A stretch of DNA of 64,000 bases, from assembly GCA_917880885.1 (NCBI GenBank), contig OU862910.1:51203285-51267284 (forward strand), in the 5' to 3' direction. The stretch comes from Limnephilus marmoratus. Lineage: Eukaryota > Arthropoda > Insecta > Trichoptera > Limnephilidae. The notes under the pieces are model-generated. The model saw only the letters and a list, made by a program, of their open reading frames with translations. It ran no database searches and was not told the DNA's origin. Shown here piece after piece: positions 1 to 10,222 of the stretch (position 1 is its first letter; each line of letters starts with the position of its first letter). A program made the translations under genes and the position numbers.

Positions 1-202
1 TTAGCCCCCTAGGATTATTTTCTTTTTCCAAATTTGAAAAAATGGCTTGAAAGAATGCTCAATTTGACAGACAATATTTCTGAACCAATCATAATTTAGA
101 ACGAAGGTCCTGTTTCAACAAAACTTATGAAATCCTTCAGAAATTACATGTTATGATTTGAATTCGAGGAGCATGCAAACGACGAGTTAAAAAAATACTA
201 AC

Positions 203-417
203 CAAAATTTTGTGGTTGCAGTAGAAGAACAGAGTAGAGAAGCCATGAGGAGTAGTGCAAGTCGGACTGCAAGGCTTGCGGGCTGCCGAGACACCAGACT
301 AGGGAGGCGTAGGGGAAGGAGGACTGCGCACAGAGGGCCGGCATCACAAACATGCGGATTACCTCACTCATCTCGCATGACAGGATGCTGGAGGCAAACT
401 CAAACATCACCGTGTGG
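203..417 (-). CDS. UBE3C: UBE3C-like exon 6 (last in window)
   Basis: 215 nt, acceptor TTGTTGTTGCAG. A split serine codon is followed by HTVMFEFASSILSCEMSEV and RMFVMPALCAQSSFPYASL, matching the human IFHFIIPALADAQTVFPYE region, then SSWLLYSVLLLQPQNF. The donor GTTAGT at 202-197 is slightly non-consensus. It leaves in phase 1, and the next exon is left of base 1. Confidence 0.82.
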
Positions 418-3400
418 CTGCAACAACAAAATGTCAAGTTTCAGTTTCATTCATGCGTAAATCAAAATACTAATTTCGGTTGTAAGTCCGTGATGTGAAA
501 TATTTCTGCGTAATGTAATGATAAACAGAATTGGACCTGATCAATTCAGATAAGCGATGAAGTACGTATCTAAATTATTTAAATAATAATCCTTTATTTG
601 AAATGTATATTTCATTTGATTCAATTTTTGACACAACTAAATCAAATCATTGATGATTTTTAAAGTTTACTAACGGTGTTCATCTGAAATTAATTCTGGC
701 TGTCTCTCTAATTATTTGTCAACAATAAAAAAGAAAATTGACAATAATTGTTTGATAGATTTGACCTTGAGGCAAATATTTTAAAAATCTTACAATTGCA
801 ACATTCCGTGATATTTCACAGATCTGTGCTAGTTTAATATAAAGTTAGTGCTAGAACTCAAAACAAACAATGACAAATCAATACCATTCCTAATTTCTTC
901 CTTATTTCCTAATTCCTTCGCCGCGTCCGCTGTCCAAGATCAATGTATGTCTCTAGCCTCGCGCACCGCCAAGCCTCCTCCTGCACGGTGTCGAGCACCT
1001 ACCACATTGTTACAACCCCACTTAACCACCGTTCGTCTCCACCACCCAGTGTCGAGCATCAGCCTGGGGGAATTCGCCACTGTTCATATCCACTACCTAC
1101 CTAGGAGTACATGGGGGTATCCGTGATCTTCACCACCAGCTGAGGACAACATCATCAAGCCTCCGCCCTCACAGCGTCGAGCACAGTTCTGTGCCCGACA
1201 TGAAATTTTCAATTATCTGTGCCCGACATGAAATGATTTAAGTGTTGTGCCTCCCGGCAAGGTACATACCACAACTGCACTATATATTAAAGACACAGCT
1301 GACATTTACATCAACTTTTATTATTCTCTCCATCTACAATTACCCACACATCAACTTACACAGGCAAACACTCTGACAGAATTGAACTTGGAAAAATGGA
1401 GTTTCGATGGTTATTCAGAATATCACCGGTAATTAGTAAAAAAAAAAAAAATAATCAACCATTGCCTAAAATCACTTTGGTAAAAGCATAATTTTGATAT
1501 CTAAAAAATACAGAAAATGCTCTAGTGTTGCCACCGTCGGGCGTTTTTTCCCTGACATTGATTAATTTATCGAATCATCACTTAAGTTCCAGATATAATT
1601 AAACAAGCTTCGAAGGCTAAGTTTATCCTATTGATATTGGTTCATTATCATGCTAGGCACCCAGTGCAAACATCTTTATGAAATAATATTGTCTATATAT
1701 ATTATATTCACCTGTATTCGGGTATATTAGATTCATCTACAAAGAGGAAGGGGCGCTGCATGAGGTCAAATAGCGAGGCGGCGAGGGGGGTGGGTGGGCT
1801 GGCCGAGGGTCCGTAGAGGGAGGGGGTCTTCTGCTGCAGCACCAGTCTGATTTCACGGAAATATCCTGGAACATTCGACACATTTATTACAATAAAAAAT
1901 AGCCATGTTTTTGATACGTTTTAAGATTTTCACGGCCTAAAGCATTTTCGTTATTTGTTTTTGGGATGTTATGCCGTGTTGCGTTACCTCCTTCTTTAGC
2001 CAACGTTTCGGACATCGTTGCAGTGTCCATCATCAGGGCAGATTCGGCAGATCTGGTAGATGGATCTGCCGGATCTGCCTTGATGATGGACACTGCAACG
2101 ATATCCGAAACGTTGGCTAAAGAAGGAGGTAACGCAACACGGCATAACATCCCAAAAACAAATAACGAAAATAGCCATGTTTTTATTTACATACAGTGAA
2201 ACCCTCTTAAGAAGTTTCGTGGCTTAAGAAGTTTGGTTTTTTCGGTCATTTTGGTCCATAATGAACTGATACAATGTATTATTTGCCCATACAATAAGAG
2301 GGACATTGGATATCGGCAATGTGATAATAAATATGAAGGTGTAACAGGTTTTAAGGAAAACAGTTTGAAAAGTCTTCATAGGGTGAAGCAACTGTCAAGC
2401 GTAAAATAATAGAAGAACTTTTGACAACATCCAAAGCCGAGTGGCACGTTTCAGAAGCACAATATAGAAGCCATCAGTATTGCTCTGGTGAAAGACCAAC
2501 ATTCAGAATCAAAATGTTGCTTGAAACAGATTAAGTTATGTTTGGTGAGCAGATTTGAACAGTCAGGTATTTCTCAACCTTCCTCTCTCCCATCTCTTTT
2601 CCCTCCCATTCACAATTGAAAAATATTTAAAAAATCATTTTTCAATCAGATTTAAATATTTAAAAAATGATGGCCTACCTCGTTTAATGAGATAGAGAAA
2701 AGTAGCAGAGATTTCATGAGAAGCCGTATCTCGGTCCATTATGGCTGTGGCGGAGTCGGTACTAGTGAATACCTCTAACATTCTGAGAGGAACGGCCATT
2801 GAATCGCGCCCCTGTAACATAAATAATAAACATCTCTTAGTAAAAATTATGCACGTTTGACGATCTGTTGTTTTCTGTATTCATTTTCTTTGTTAGCCAT
2901 ATTATTATTTTTAAGTTTATTTAAAGAAAGACATAAATTCTTTGATTCGAATAACCTAACAATATTGAGTACTACCTACTCCCTTCATAAAAGCTGAAAT
3001 CTTTGCTTGCAATGCGGTACTTTTGGACGGTGACCGGGCAACTGAACAACGTGCAATTTGATCAATCCTTTGAAAAGTCATTATTTATTACTCCTTTAAA
3101 GTTTTTCTAACTAAAATTACTGATAACGAAAAAAATAAAAACAGACCTATTTATTAGACAAATGTATTCTAAACATTATCGTCACATTACTTTTTTGTCA
3201 CTTTACTTTTTTGTCGCTTTAATAAAAATTCTCAAAGTTTCATAATTATTTTTGGGAGGAATGCAGATCCTGCCAATGTTTGTTTTTTGCCAAAAACCAT
3301 GTTTTTACCGCGTTTTAAGTTGGGCACTTTAATTTGGAAGGTGAAAAAAAGTGCGGAAAGCAATAGAAAAAATTTTAGAACTTAACAAAAAAAAATTTTT

Positions 3401-6400
3401 TCAACGATTTTTGAACTGTTTTTCACCGCAAAGCATACTACTACGACAATCCGCCCGCCATTTTGTCACTGGTATCCCTGACCTGATACAAACAACAGCT
3501 AGATACATGACGAGACGCGTAATTATGAAATTTTTCTGCGGGCTTGTGTATGTTATCTTTACTTTAAAAAACAGCCTACGTTTTTAAATGGTTTGTCTGG
3601 CTAAGCAGGGTTTGTCTAGCGGGATTGTGTATGTTATCTTTACATTAAAAAACATCCCAGGTTTTGAATGGTTTGTTTGGCAAAGCAGGGTTTGTATCTA
3701 CCTCTTGTTTGTATCAGGGATACCAACATAACAGTGACGCAATATGCAATGGCCGCCGGGTTGTCATAGTTACATTTTCTCAATACTTTGAACGGCTGTA
3801 TCTCCCTCAATTTTGCCGAGCGTGCCTTAATTTTTTTTTTATTCAGCTTCTCCACACTTTTCTCATCTAGAAAGTGCCTTTTTATTAAATTTCCAGACAT
3901 TTTTCAGGATCTGCATTTCACCCTTATTTTTTAAATTGCAGTCGGAAACTTTGGTTTCATAAAGGTGTACATTTTAATTATTTTGCGGTTAACTTTTAGA
4001 TTTGAATGTAAAGCATGGTGTCTTCTCTTTTATATCATATTTGTCACCATGATAATAAGGGAGACACAACGATTTCTATCAGACCTACATGAGTTGTTTT
4101 CAAAAGCAAAACAAATTAGCCAGAGGGGTTAAAAGAAAAGGCTAAGATTGGTGACACATTCCCTAAATTAAATGATAACCTTTAGGATAAATGAAGGAAT
4201 AAAGACCGATGGTGTAATTAAAAAGAATAATGTATAAATGGACTTACCTTAGAGTTATTATTCAGTAATTTTAAATGTAAAGCCAATAGTCTTCTTATTT
4301 GAAGGTACGAACCGCTGTCTTTTAGAACTTTGGTCCATTTCTTTAAGAGTTGTTGGGATATAAATATCTGAAATAAACAATAATAGTACACTTACTTTTA
4401 ACAATATAATAGCGCTACAATCAATAACAATACAATATATAAATAATGGTAGAAATTTCAAAGTGGCAAGCCAATAAGTAAAATTTTCAAAATTAAGTAA
4501 CCCCTGACACAAAAAGAACTGATGACCTTGAAACGCCTGAACAGATTTTCATGAATTGTAGCTAAGAACCATCTTGATCATGTCAGATTTCAAACAAAAA
4601 AACTGCATCATAATCGGTCCATTCGTTTAGATAATCGCACACAGACGGCGGTCAAACTTATAAAACCGCTCCTTGCGTCGGGGGTTAAAAACAAGGTCAA
4701 AACAATCAAAAAGATTGTCTTCAATTTCATAGTTTTAGTACTAAACTGCCCTGCGTCGCATAAGATGAGTGGTTTATGTATGCATAAGGTTGTGTGTTAA
4801 GTAAATTGCATTAAAAAAGCGGCAAAATGCATGATGAGCCAATTTTTTCGTCACTCGGCAAACACTGGTACAAGCCAAGGAATAGCATCTCTTAAGCCGG
4901 GTACAGACACACGAAATGTAACATGCTACACTGTTTGTTTGTGTTTGAGTTTCTCAGAGCTTGTGGGAAATTCAAGAAAACTTGATTTGACAAACTCAAG
5001 CACAAGCAAACAATTGTGTAGGTTCATCTTTAATGTCACAGCTGTATGGCCCTTTAAGCCTCAATTTGCATTCAGCAAGTTTACAAGCTACTATCTACTA
5101 TTTTCGTTATTTGTTTTTGGGGTGTTATGCCGTGTTGCGCTACCTCCTTCTTTAGCCAACGTTTTGGACATTGTTGCAGTGTTCATCATCAGGGCAGATC
5201 CGGTAGATGTGTGATCTACCATCTACCGGATCTGCCCTGATGATGGACACTGCAACGATGTCCGAAACGTTGGCTAAAGAAGGAGGTAGCGCAACACGGC
5301 ATAACACCCCAAAAACAAATAACGAAAATGCTTTTGGCCGTAAAAATCTTAAAACTTATCTACTATCTACTAAGTTTAAAAGCGGATGAATCAGCGAGTG
5401 AGATTGTCATGACGACACAAAAAACTATCCACTCGTTCAGCAGCGTGGGAAACTGAGGTCGCTGCTAGCGCCAGCAGCAAGAATAACGACGCCTGCATGA
5501 ACTAATTCTGTCAGATGTTTGACAGTCGAAATCAGCTGTTTATTGGCAGCCATATTGAAAATATAAGTAAACCAATCACGAGTTAGCGTGTAACAAGTAA
5601 AGTTGATGACCTTTCAACTTTTTTCGTAGATAGTCAACAATCTGCTAGTTAGCAAGTAATACAATTATACTGAGGGAGTTTACTAACAGATAGTGAATTT
5701 CCCAGATAGTAGCTTGTAAACTCGCCCAATGTAATTGACTCTTTAGCCATTTTACCTTTCCGAAGATATTATCTTAGTGTAGTCAAAAAACAACTTTGAT
5801 ATCAATGCTAAACAAATACGAGTATGTTTGATGATTTACCAAGGTTTTTGTTTATTACTAATTATAATTAAAAAATGAATACCCGTCATTGTTATAAGTT
5901 AAAAAAGTTTAATCCATAGACATATGAATATTAGTAGACCAGAACATAAAGGTGAGGGGTAGACAACAACTACAGCGGGGCGCAGAGCGGGAAGATGACT
6001 TTGGAGATACGTGATTCGTCGATAACTCAATATGATAGTATATAGGCATCTCGCATTATAATATCACCATTTAGTTCCTTCTAGTAATATAATATAATGA
6101 ATAGACCTTTTTACATGGGAGCGCGAATTGCTCGCCGCGTATTGAACAAATTTGCGAAGTCTAAATACGGCCAAAGTAAAGTTTGCTTATTTTCAGACTC
6201 CAATATTTTGTTGTCTTGTTGGGACACTTTTACCAATGTTTCATAATTTACTTACCCCGTTAACATCGACGAGCACACTCCATGTATCTCGAGTGATGGT
6301 ATATATTTACACGTTTTCAAAACACAAAACAAGTTTTTTGCGGTGTTATTTCGTAAAATGCACATCTTTTATCACTTAGGGCAGGTCTACTAATATTCAT

Positions 6401-8999
6401 ATGTCTATGGTTTAATCTAAAAATCAAGATAAATAGCAATGTTACAACAAAGGTAAAACTTTCTTACCAGTCTAGATGAGTCTTTTGATTGATCGTAAAA
6501 AAATAGAAGTCTTCGTATTAAAACGACTAGTTGCAGTTCATCAGGAATGGTGGCGGGTGAAAGGGATGCGTCGAACTGCGTTCTTTCATACTTTTTACAT
6601 CGAATTCTTGTCAGAAAACTTCTCACATATGCCTGAATTTTTATGGTACTGTTTAAACGCTTCCTTTGATCCTGAAATCATTAAGGATAATAATCATGTG
6701 AATGTATTTTGATGGAGACTGTTTTTTATTAGATGATTTATTTATTTATTTATTTACGGACAAATAGTACAATTAACAATATAACAATAACACGAATAGA
6801 AAAAAAAGAGATATCACAATGAAAGGAGATTTCATATAGATGAAGAGCATTGACAAAATACATATAATATAAAAGTACATAGAGAAGATAACTACAAGTA
6901 GCTTGAAGATGGATTTAAAAAGACTTTAAAAAATCACATTGCGTAACTACTGCCGAAATTCATTTAGGCTTACACCAAAAAATTCAATGCTTTGATTTGC
7001 GTTGACAAGTCTCGACATTCTGGATAAAGGAGAATGATATCCATAATTAGTCGAATGTTGATTGAGGAACAGCAATTCATTATTTCTGAGTCTACGGGAA
7101 GGAATGTTGACCTGGATGAGTTGTAACAAAGCAGGTGTGTCAGTAATACTGTTGATAATTTTGAAAATGCATATTAGATCAGAGTCCTTTCTACGTTTTT
7201 CTAAAGAGGAAATGTTTAAAGTTTGTTCAATTTCATCGTACGAGTATTCTCCTCTTTCAAGTCCTAACCTCCAAGCAATTCCTCGTAGGAAGCGATGTTG
7301 TACAGATTCAATGTAACAAATGTGGACAGCATAAAAAGGAGACTAAATGACACTAGCATATTCAAGGTGAGGGCGGACCAGCAAACAGTAAAGAGTTTAA
7401 AGTGTATTTATTTGTTTAAAGTCAGAGGTAATTCTATGAATGAAGGACAAACATGTATTTAGCCAGACAAAACCTGTTCCTGTTTCCTTTAATAAACCTT
7501 TCTACAAGCAGGACTTTTACAGACCTTATTTTTCTATTTTTTTTTTACAAAAATTTACATACAACTAGTTTATTGATAAACATTTTTAAAAAACCTTTTT
7601 TTTTTTTTTAAAAGAAAGACAAACATTCCCGGGTTACGAATAACCCAACAATGTTTGAAAATCTCCTACTACCACCACAGAAAGCCGAAAATGTTGCTTG
7701 TGTTGTGATGGAGGACTTAGCCAGCCGAGGAATTGAACACGCGACGCCCGGATGGGATCCAAGCGCTATGCCCACTCAACCACCGACCAGTCATACATAC
7801 GACCATTGAATCAACTTAATGACTAAGAAACGACTATTTCAGTTGTAAGAGATGGATAATAGTGCAAATTAATGAAAGCGTCGACTGCACACGCTTAATA
7901 TGAATATTTTTTTCACCTTTATTACTATAAAAGACAACTATTTACATTTGGGGCGATGGAAAACACTGCATTTGAGTGATTTCGAAAGTTTACCAATATT
8001 CTTATTAAGTGTGTCCAATCGTCCTGAAAGTTTACCCAAATTAATAGCTATTTCATTCAAATCAAAATTATTTTTTTACAACTTTAGTAAGGCGTCGAAC
8101 GGTAAATAATAATTAATAAAATATTATTTAAAATTTTAGGCCGTTTCTATTATATTTTTAATTAACTCAAACTAAGAACCTATTTTGAAACAGGTTTTTA
8201 GGTTCTTAGTTTGGTTATCTACAGAAGCATTGTTTTTGGTAATTATGCATATTATGTAGTCATGAGTAAAATTTTATTTATTAAAAGAAAATAATTTAGT
8301 TTACATCACTTTATTTTTTATATTTTATACTATCAACATGTTTCGTGAACCATGTTCACTTCTTCAGGAATAAAAGTATACTGATCAGGAATAAAAGATT
8401 CTTCAGGAATAAAAGATTCCTGAAGAAGTGAACATGGTTCACGAAACATGTTGATAGTATAAAATATAAAAAATAAAGTGATGTAAACTAAGTTATTTTC
8501 TTTTAATAAATAAATAATGACATCACGAAGTAACAACCTTTTAGAAGAAGTTTTCTTCGAAAAAGTAAAATTTTACTTAAATATTTTTCTTAAAGTAAAC
8601 TGAAACCTCATTTATGAGAACTGACACTCGTTAGTATTTTTCAGAGTGGTGAAAATTTGTAGGGTTAGGGTCACAATGTCAAAAAACGAAGAAGTCTAGG
8701 GTTTAAATGATTAATCTCCTCAGATGTATCATTCGTCGTGTTGGATGTGTCAGCACAATGTTATAATAAATACATAAAACCAAATTGTTTTTACACATTG
8801 AAAAGAATATTAAAAAACAAAAGCTAAATACTACATTAAAAAGTATGTATTCTACGAAATGTATGATTCGTACTTCTCTTTTTAATCTTTCCTGTTGGGC
8901 TTTCAGTAATAAAGCATCCCTGCTCATGTTCTGACGAGAGCTGGCCCCAGCCAAGTTCTGCTGGGGCTTCCTTCGAAAATCACCTTCGAAGGAGTACAT
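203..8999 (-). CDS. UBE3C: UBE3C-like HECT E3 ubiquitin ligase, N-terminal six exons (gene-level entry, 3' part beyond window)
   Basis: Six exons (8874-8999, 6468-6671, 4248-4367, 2679-2811, 1712-1865, 203-417) join with consistent phases into 317 codons. The protein starts MYSFEGDF, as in animal UBE3C (MFSFEGDF in human). An IQ motif (IKIQAYVRSF) lies at residues 52-61, then the blocks LLFFYDQSKDS, RLLALHLKLL and PLRMLEVFTS follow in the family's order. UBE3C extends ubiquitin chains on substrates and on proteasome-bound proteins. The catalytic HECT domain sits at the C terminus of a protein of about 1,080 residues, so it lies left of this window. The introns hold palindromes, a foldback element, a hAT-like element, a non-LTR fragment and SINEs. 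The gene is divergent to the LRR gene at 9989. Identification rests on remembered similarity of several ordered blocks, not on a search. Confidence 0.9.
418..1711. other. UBE3C-like intron 5, no recognisable gene
   Basis: There is no coding signal. The segment 940-1200 is C-rich and carries three degenerate copies of a GTCGAGCA-centred motif. Two direct copies of CTGTGCCCGACATGAAAT lie 30 bp apart near 1190 and 1219. These look like debris of a short tandem or dispersed repeat of unknown class. Confidence 0.5.
1712..1865 (-). CDS. UBE3C: UBE3C-like exon 5
   Basis: 154 nt. The split glycine codon joins exon 4 to GYFREIRLVLQQKTPSLYG, equivalent to human GYYRSLYLLINSKLPSS. The rest reads through SLFDLMQRPFLFV to a GTGAAT donor, leaving in phase 2. 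The acceptor is GTTCCAG. The exon is GC-rich compared with its AT-rich introns. Confidence 0.85.
1913..2168. mobile_element. Head-to-head palindromic repeat with hammerhead-like core (Penelope-like debris?)
   Basis: Inverted arms of about 100 bp flank a short asymmetric centre (about 2041-2070). The unit is bracketed by direct copies of TAGCCATGTTTTT (1900-1912 and about 2172-2184), a plausible TSD. Read on the minus strand, the left arm carries CTGATGA (2036-2030), GGAC, an 11-nt loop, GTCC and GAAA (2009-2006), which is the order of a hammerhead ribozyme core. The right arm carries the same block with a changed first core base and a damaged stem II. The same unit occurs at 5100-5359. Confidence 0.65.
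2194..2270 (+). repeat. Terminal fragment of a pogo-like element
   Basis: The segment starts CAGTGAAACCCTCTTAA after a TA, the same terminus as the complete element at 38632-40102, and stays similar for some tens of bases. It abuts the palindrome at 1913-2168. Confidence 0.55.
2330..2620 (+). repeat. Truncated SINE-like tail
   Basis: The segment contains GTGGCACGTTTCAGA and the pyrimidine-rich CCTTCCTCTCTCCCATCTC block that also occur in the tRNA-headed copies at 57461 and 58955. The tRNA-like head is absent here. Confidence 0.5.
2679..2811 (-). CDS. UBE3C: UBE3C-like exon 4
   Basis: 133 nt, entering in phase 0 and leaving in phase 1. It encodes GRDSMAVPLRMLEVFTS, close to the human ALPMRMLEVFSS block, and ends FLYLIKR plus one base. 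The acceptor is ATGTTACAG and the donor GTAGGC. Confidence 0.88.
2925..3025 (-). repeat. Fragment of tRNA-headed SINE family 1
   Basis: The segment resembles the 3' half of the SINE at 50014-50217 in reverse orientation, with AAAGAAAGACA, GAATAACC and the CTACT block before an AAGC run. It has no tRNA-like head. Confidence 0.5.
3254..3923. mobile_element. Foldback element, 8-bp TSD (copy 1)
   Basis: The ends are inverted: GGGAGGAATGCAGATCC at the left and the complement of GGGTGAAATGCAGATCC at the right. They are flanked by a perfect 8-bp duplication TTATTTTT (3246-3253 and 3924-3931). The arms share the segments around TTTGAACGGC and AGATGAGAAAAGTG with the copies at 16098 and 42008. The interior holds about one and a half units of the 81-bp repeat also present at 62147-62597. 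No transposase is seen, so it is non-autonomous. It sits in UBE3C-like intron 3. Confidence 0.85.
4248..4367 (-). CDS. UBE3C: UBE3C-like exon 3
   Basis: 40 codons, phase 0, acceptor TTTATTTCAG, donor GTAAGT. It encodes IFISQQLLKKWTKV...YLQIRRLLALHLKLLNNNSK and aligns with the human segment containing the FQIKRLMSLCCRLLQN block. Confidence 0.85.
5100..5359. mobile_element. Head-to-head palindrome, second copy, with intact hammerhead-like core
   Basis: This is the same unit as 1913-2168. It is flanked by a perfect 12-bp duplication CTACTATCTACT (5088-5099 and 5360-5371). On the plus strand the right arm has CTGATGA at 5237-5243, GGAC 5245-5248, GTCC 5260-5263 and GAAA 5264-5267, followed by the self-complementary ACGT. 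The left arm carries substitutions in stem II and in GAAA. It lies in UBE3C-like intron 2. Confidence 0.7.
5915..6409. mobile_element. Non-autonomous hAT-like element
   Basis: Terminal inverted repeats start CATAGACATATGAATATTAG (about 26 bp) and the flanking 8-bp duplication is GTTTAATC (5907-5914 and 6410-6417). The 8-bp TSD and CA..G terminus fit hAT. The 495-bp interior has no recognisable transposase. Confidence 0.8.
6468..6671 (-). CDS. UBE3C: UBE3C-like exon 2 (IQ motif)
   Basis: 68 codons, phase 0 at both ends. The acceptor is TGATTTCAG and the donor GTAAGA. The exon encodes DQRKRLNSTIKIQAYVRSF and continues to LIRRLLFFYDQSKDSSRL. The IQxxxR core is a likely calmodulin-binding element, as in the family. 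A hAT-like insertion ends only about 60 bp downstream of its donor (6409 versus 6468). Confidence 0.88.
6735..7490 (-). pseudogene. 5'-truncated non-LTR retrotransposon, reverse transcriptase C-terminal part
   Basis: On the minus strand the decayed reading frame contains LVRPHLEYASV, IESVQHRFLRGIAWR and ICIFKIINSITDTPALLQ, the conserved region after the palm domain of non-LTR reverse transcriptases. The frame ends VSLNEFRQ near 6947 and the 3' end is a TAAA-repeat tail at 6735-6755. An in-frame stop interrupts the upstream part. It is a dead fragment in UBE3C-like intron 1. Confidence 0.8.
7600..7795 (-). repeat. tRNA-headed SINE family 1
   Basis: Read on the minus strand it starts with a tRNA-like head (TGGTCGGTGGTTGAGTGGGC, then a B box close to TGTTCAATTCC). 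It continues through the GAAAATCTCC-complement block to a tail of A. The same unit lies on the plus strand at 50014-50217. Confidence 0.75.
8273..8514. mobile_element. Palindrome with hammerhead-like cores in both arms
   Basis: Arms of about 95 bp are near-perfect inverted copies around a spacer of AGGAATAAAAG repeats. Each arm carries CTGAAGA, a 6-bp stem GTGAAC/GTTCAC with an ATG loop, and GAAA. On the plus strand the positions are 8420-8426, 8428-8442 and 8443-8446; on the minus strand 8367-8361 down to 8344-8341. The self-complementary ACATGT follows. The sequence is unrelated to the 2-kb and 5-kb palindromes, but the architecture is the same. Confidence 0.65.
8874..8999 (-). CDS. UBE3C: UBE3C-like exon 1 (start codon, 42 codons)
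   Basis: The ATG at 8999-8997 opens MYSFEGDFRRKP, which matches the conserved UBE3C N terminus. The exon ends ...QERLKRE at 8874, followed by a GTACGA donor in phase 0. The next exon continues DQRKRL, so the basic helix before the IQ motif is intact across the junction. No upstream in-frame Met is needed. Confidence 0.88.
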
Positions 9000-9988
9000 T
9001 TTAGGATTGTTTACTCAATTTTACAATCATATAAAATAGATTAATTTTTATTCACAGGTTATGTTTTAAATGTACTTCAAATAAAAACAAATTCACCAAA
9101 ATATAAAAATAATGAATTCACATAGTTTTACAATTATTTTAAACGGTATAAAAAATACACGCGGTACGACCAGGCAGAAATCGCTAGAAAATGATAAGCT
9201 TTTTCTAGTAGAATTATTTATGAATTTTATATATTTCTTAAATCTTTATTATGCGAATTATTTCATAATGTCATCGCAACAATTTAAGAAACGTCATTAT
9301 ACAAAACTCGGTGTTGCCCATTACAAACAGAATATATATCGTGTAGTAGTTGAGTAGGTACTACAAATGATTTTTCAAAATAACGTAACAAAGCAAATAT
9401 GATAAAACGCCTATTCAATAATATTTTGTTTCATAATATAAGCAAACTAATATAATTTTAAGTGATATATTCAATTAAAAAATTCTTGTATGCTGCCGTT
9501 GCCAATCGGAACAATAAAAAATCATTTCTCAGAGCTATTCTGGGTAATTATATCTGGTAGTTACATGCTATTATACATTATCTAGTAAGATGGTACAATT
9601 TATAAAAACATCGTTTTTCAAAAAAAAGTAAGTTATCACGAAAATAGAATCAGCTGGCGGACATACCAAGAAAAATAGAATAATCTCGAAAGAAAAACTG
9701 CAAATCACCCCTTCGAAGCTTATTTTTTTGTGCTGAGCACACTGCCCGGGAAAATCAAATCTGATATTCAAGATAAACCTCTGATAAGACTGTTTATTTA
9801 TGACGTCATTAGATTATCACTTTGAATCGTATTAGTTAACATAGTGGTCGTTTAAACAAGTTGGTTAGTGTAATATAGCGAGCATAGGAACACAAACATT
9901 TTTTTAAGTGAAGTATTTGTACAATGGTTTGCTATCCATTCAAATTATTGAAAGTTCTTTGTTTCGTGTTGAAAGCAGAAAGAATAAA
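9000..9988. promoter_or_regulatory. Shared intergenic region between divergent UBE3C-like and LRR genes
   Basis: 989 bp separate the two start codons. The region is AT-rich and should hold both promoters and 5' UTRs, but I see no TATA box, initiator or CpG-rich block that I can place with confidence. No transposon was recognised in it, unlike almost every other gap in the window. Confidence 0.5.
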
Positions 9989-10222
9989 ATGTCTCCAACA
10001 ATTATGATGTGGTTATACATTGTTTTTCTTTTGGCTTCTGTACAGCTAGTGTCTTCGAATGTTTGTCCAAAAAATTGTGTATGCGATGTAGAGAGAGGCC
10101 TTAACCGAGCATCTTGTACTCACCAAAATATTATAAATGTCGGAGTTGGTGTATCGGAAGATGTGGAAATCTATGATTTGAATAGTAATTCTCTACACCA
10201 ACTGGAGGATTATTGTTTCAAG
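9989..10222 (+). CDS. LRR membrane protein exon 1
   Basis: 78 codons: signal peptide, LRRNT cysteines and the first LRR-like strand (IYDLNSNSLHQL). It ends TTCAAG before a GTATTT donor, phase 0. The start is chosen because Met at 9989 directly precedes the hydrophobic segment. Confidence 0.82.

Noticed and set aside
1913..2168. Claim of a functional hammerhead ribozyme
   Set aside because: The conserved core is visible but I find no convincing stem I on either side, so I report a core-like motif only.
9112..9357. 81-codon frame in the divergent promoter region
   Set aside because: No domain, low-complexity AT-rich composition and no splice context.
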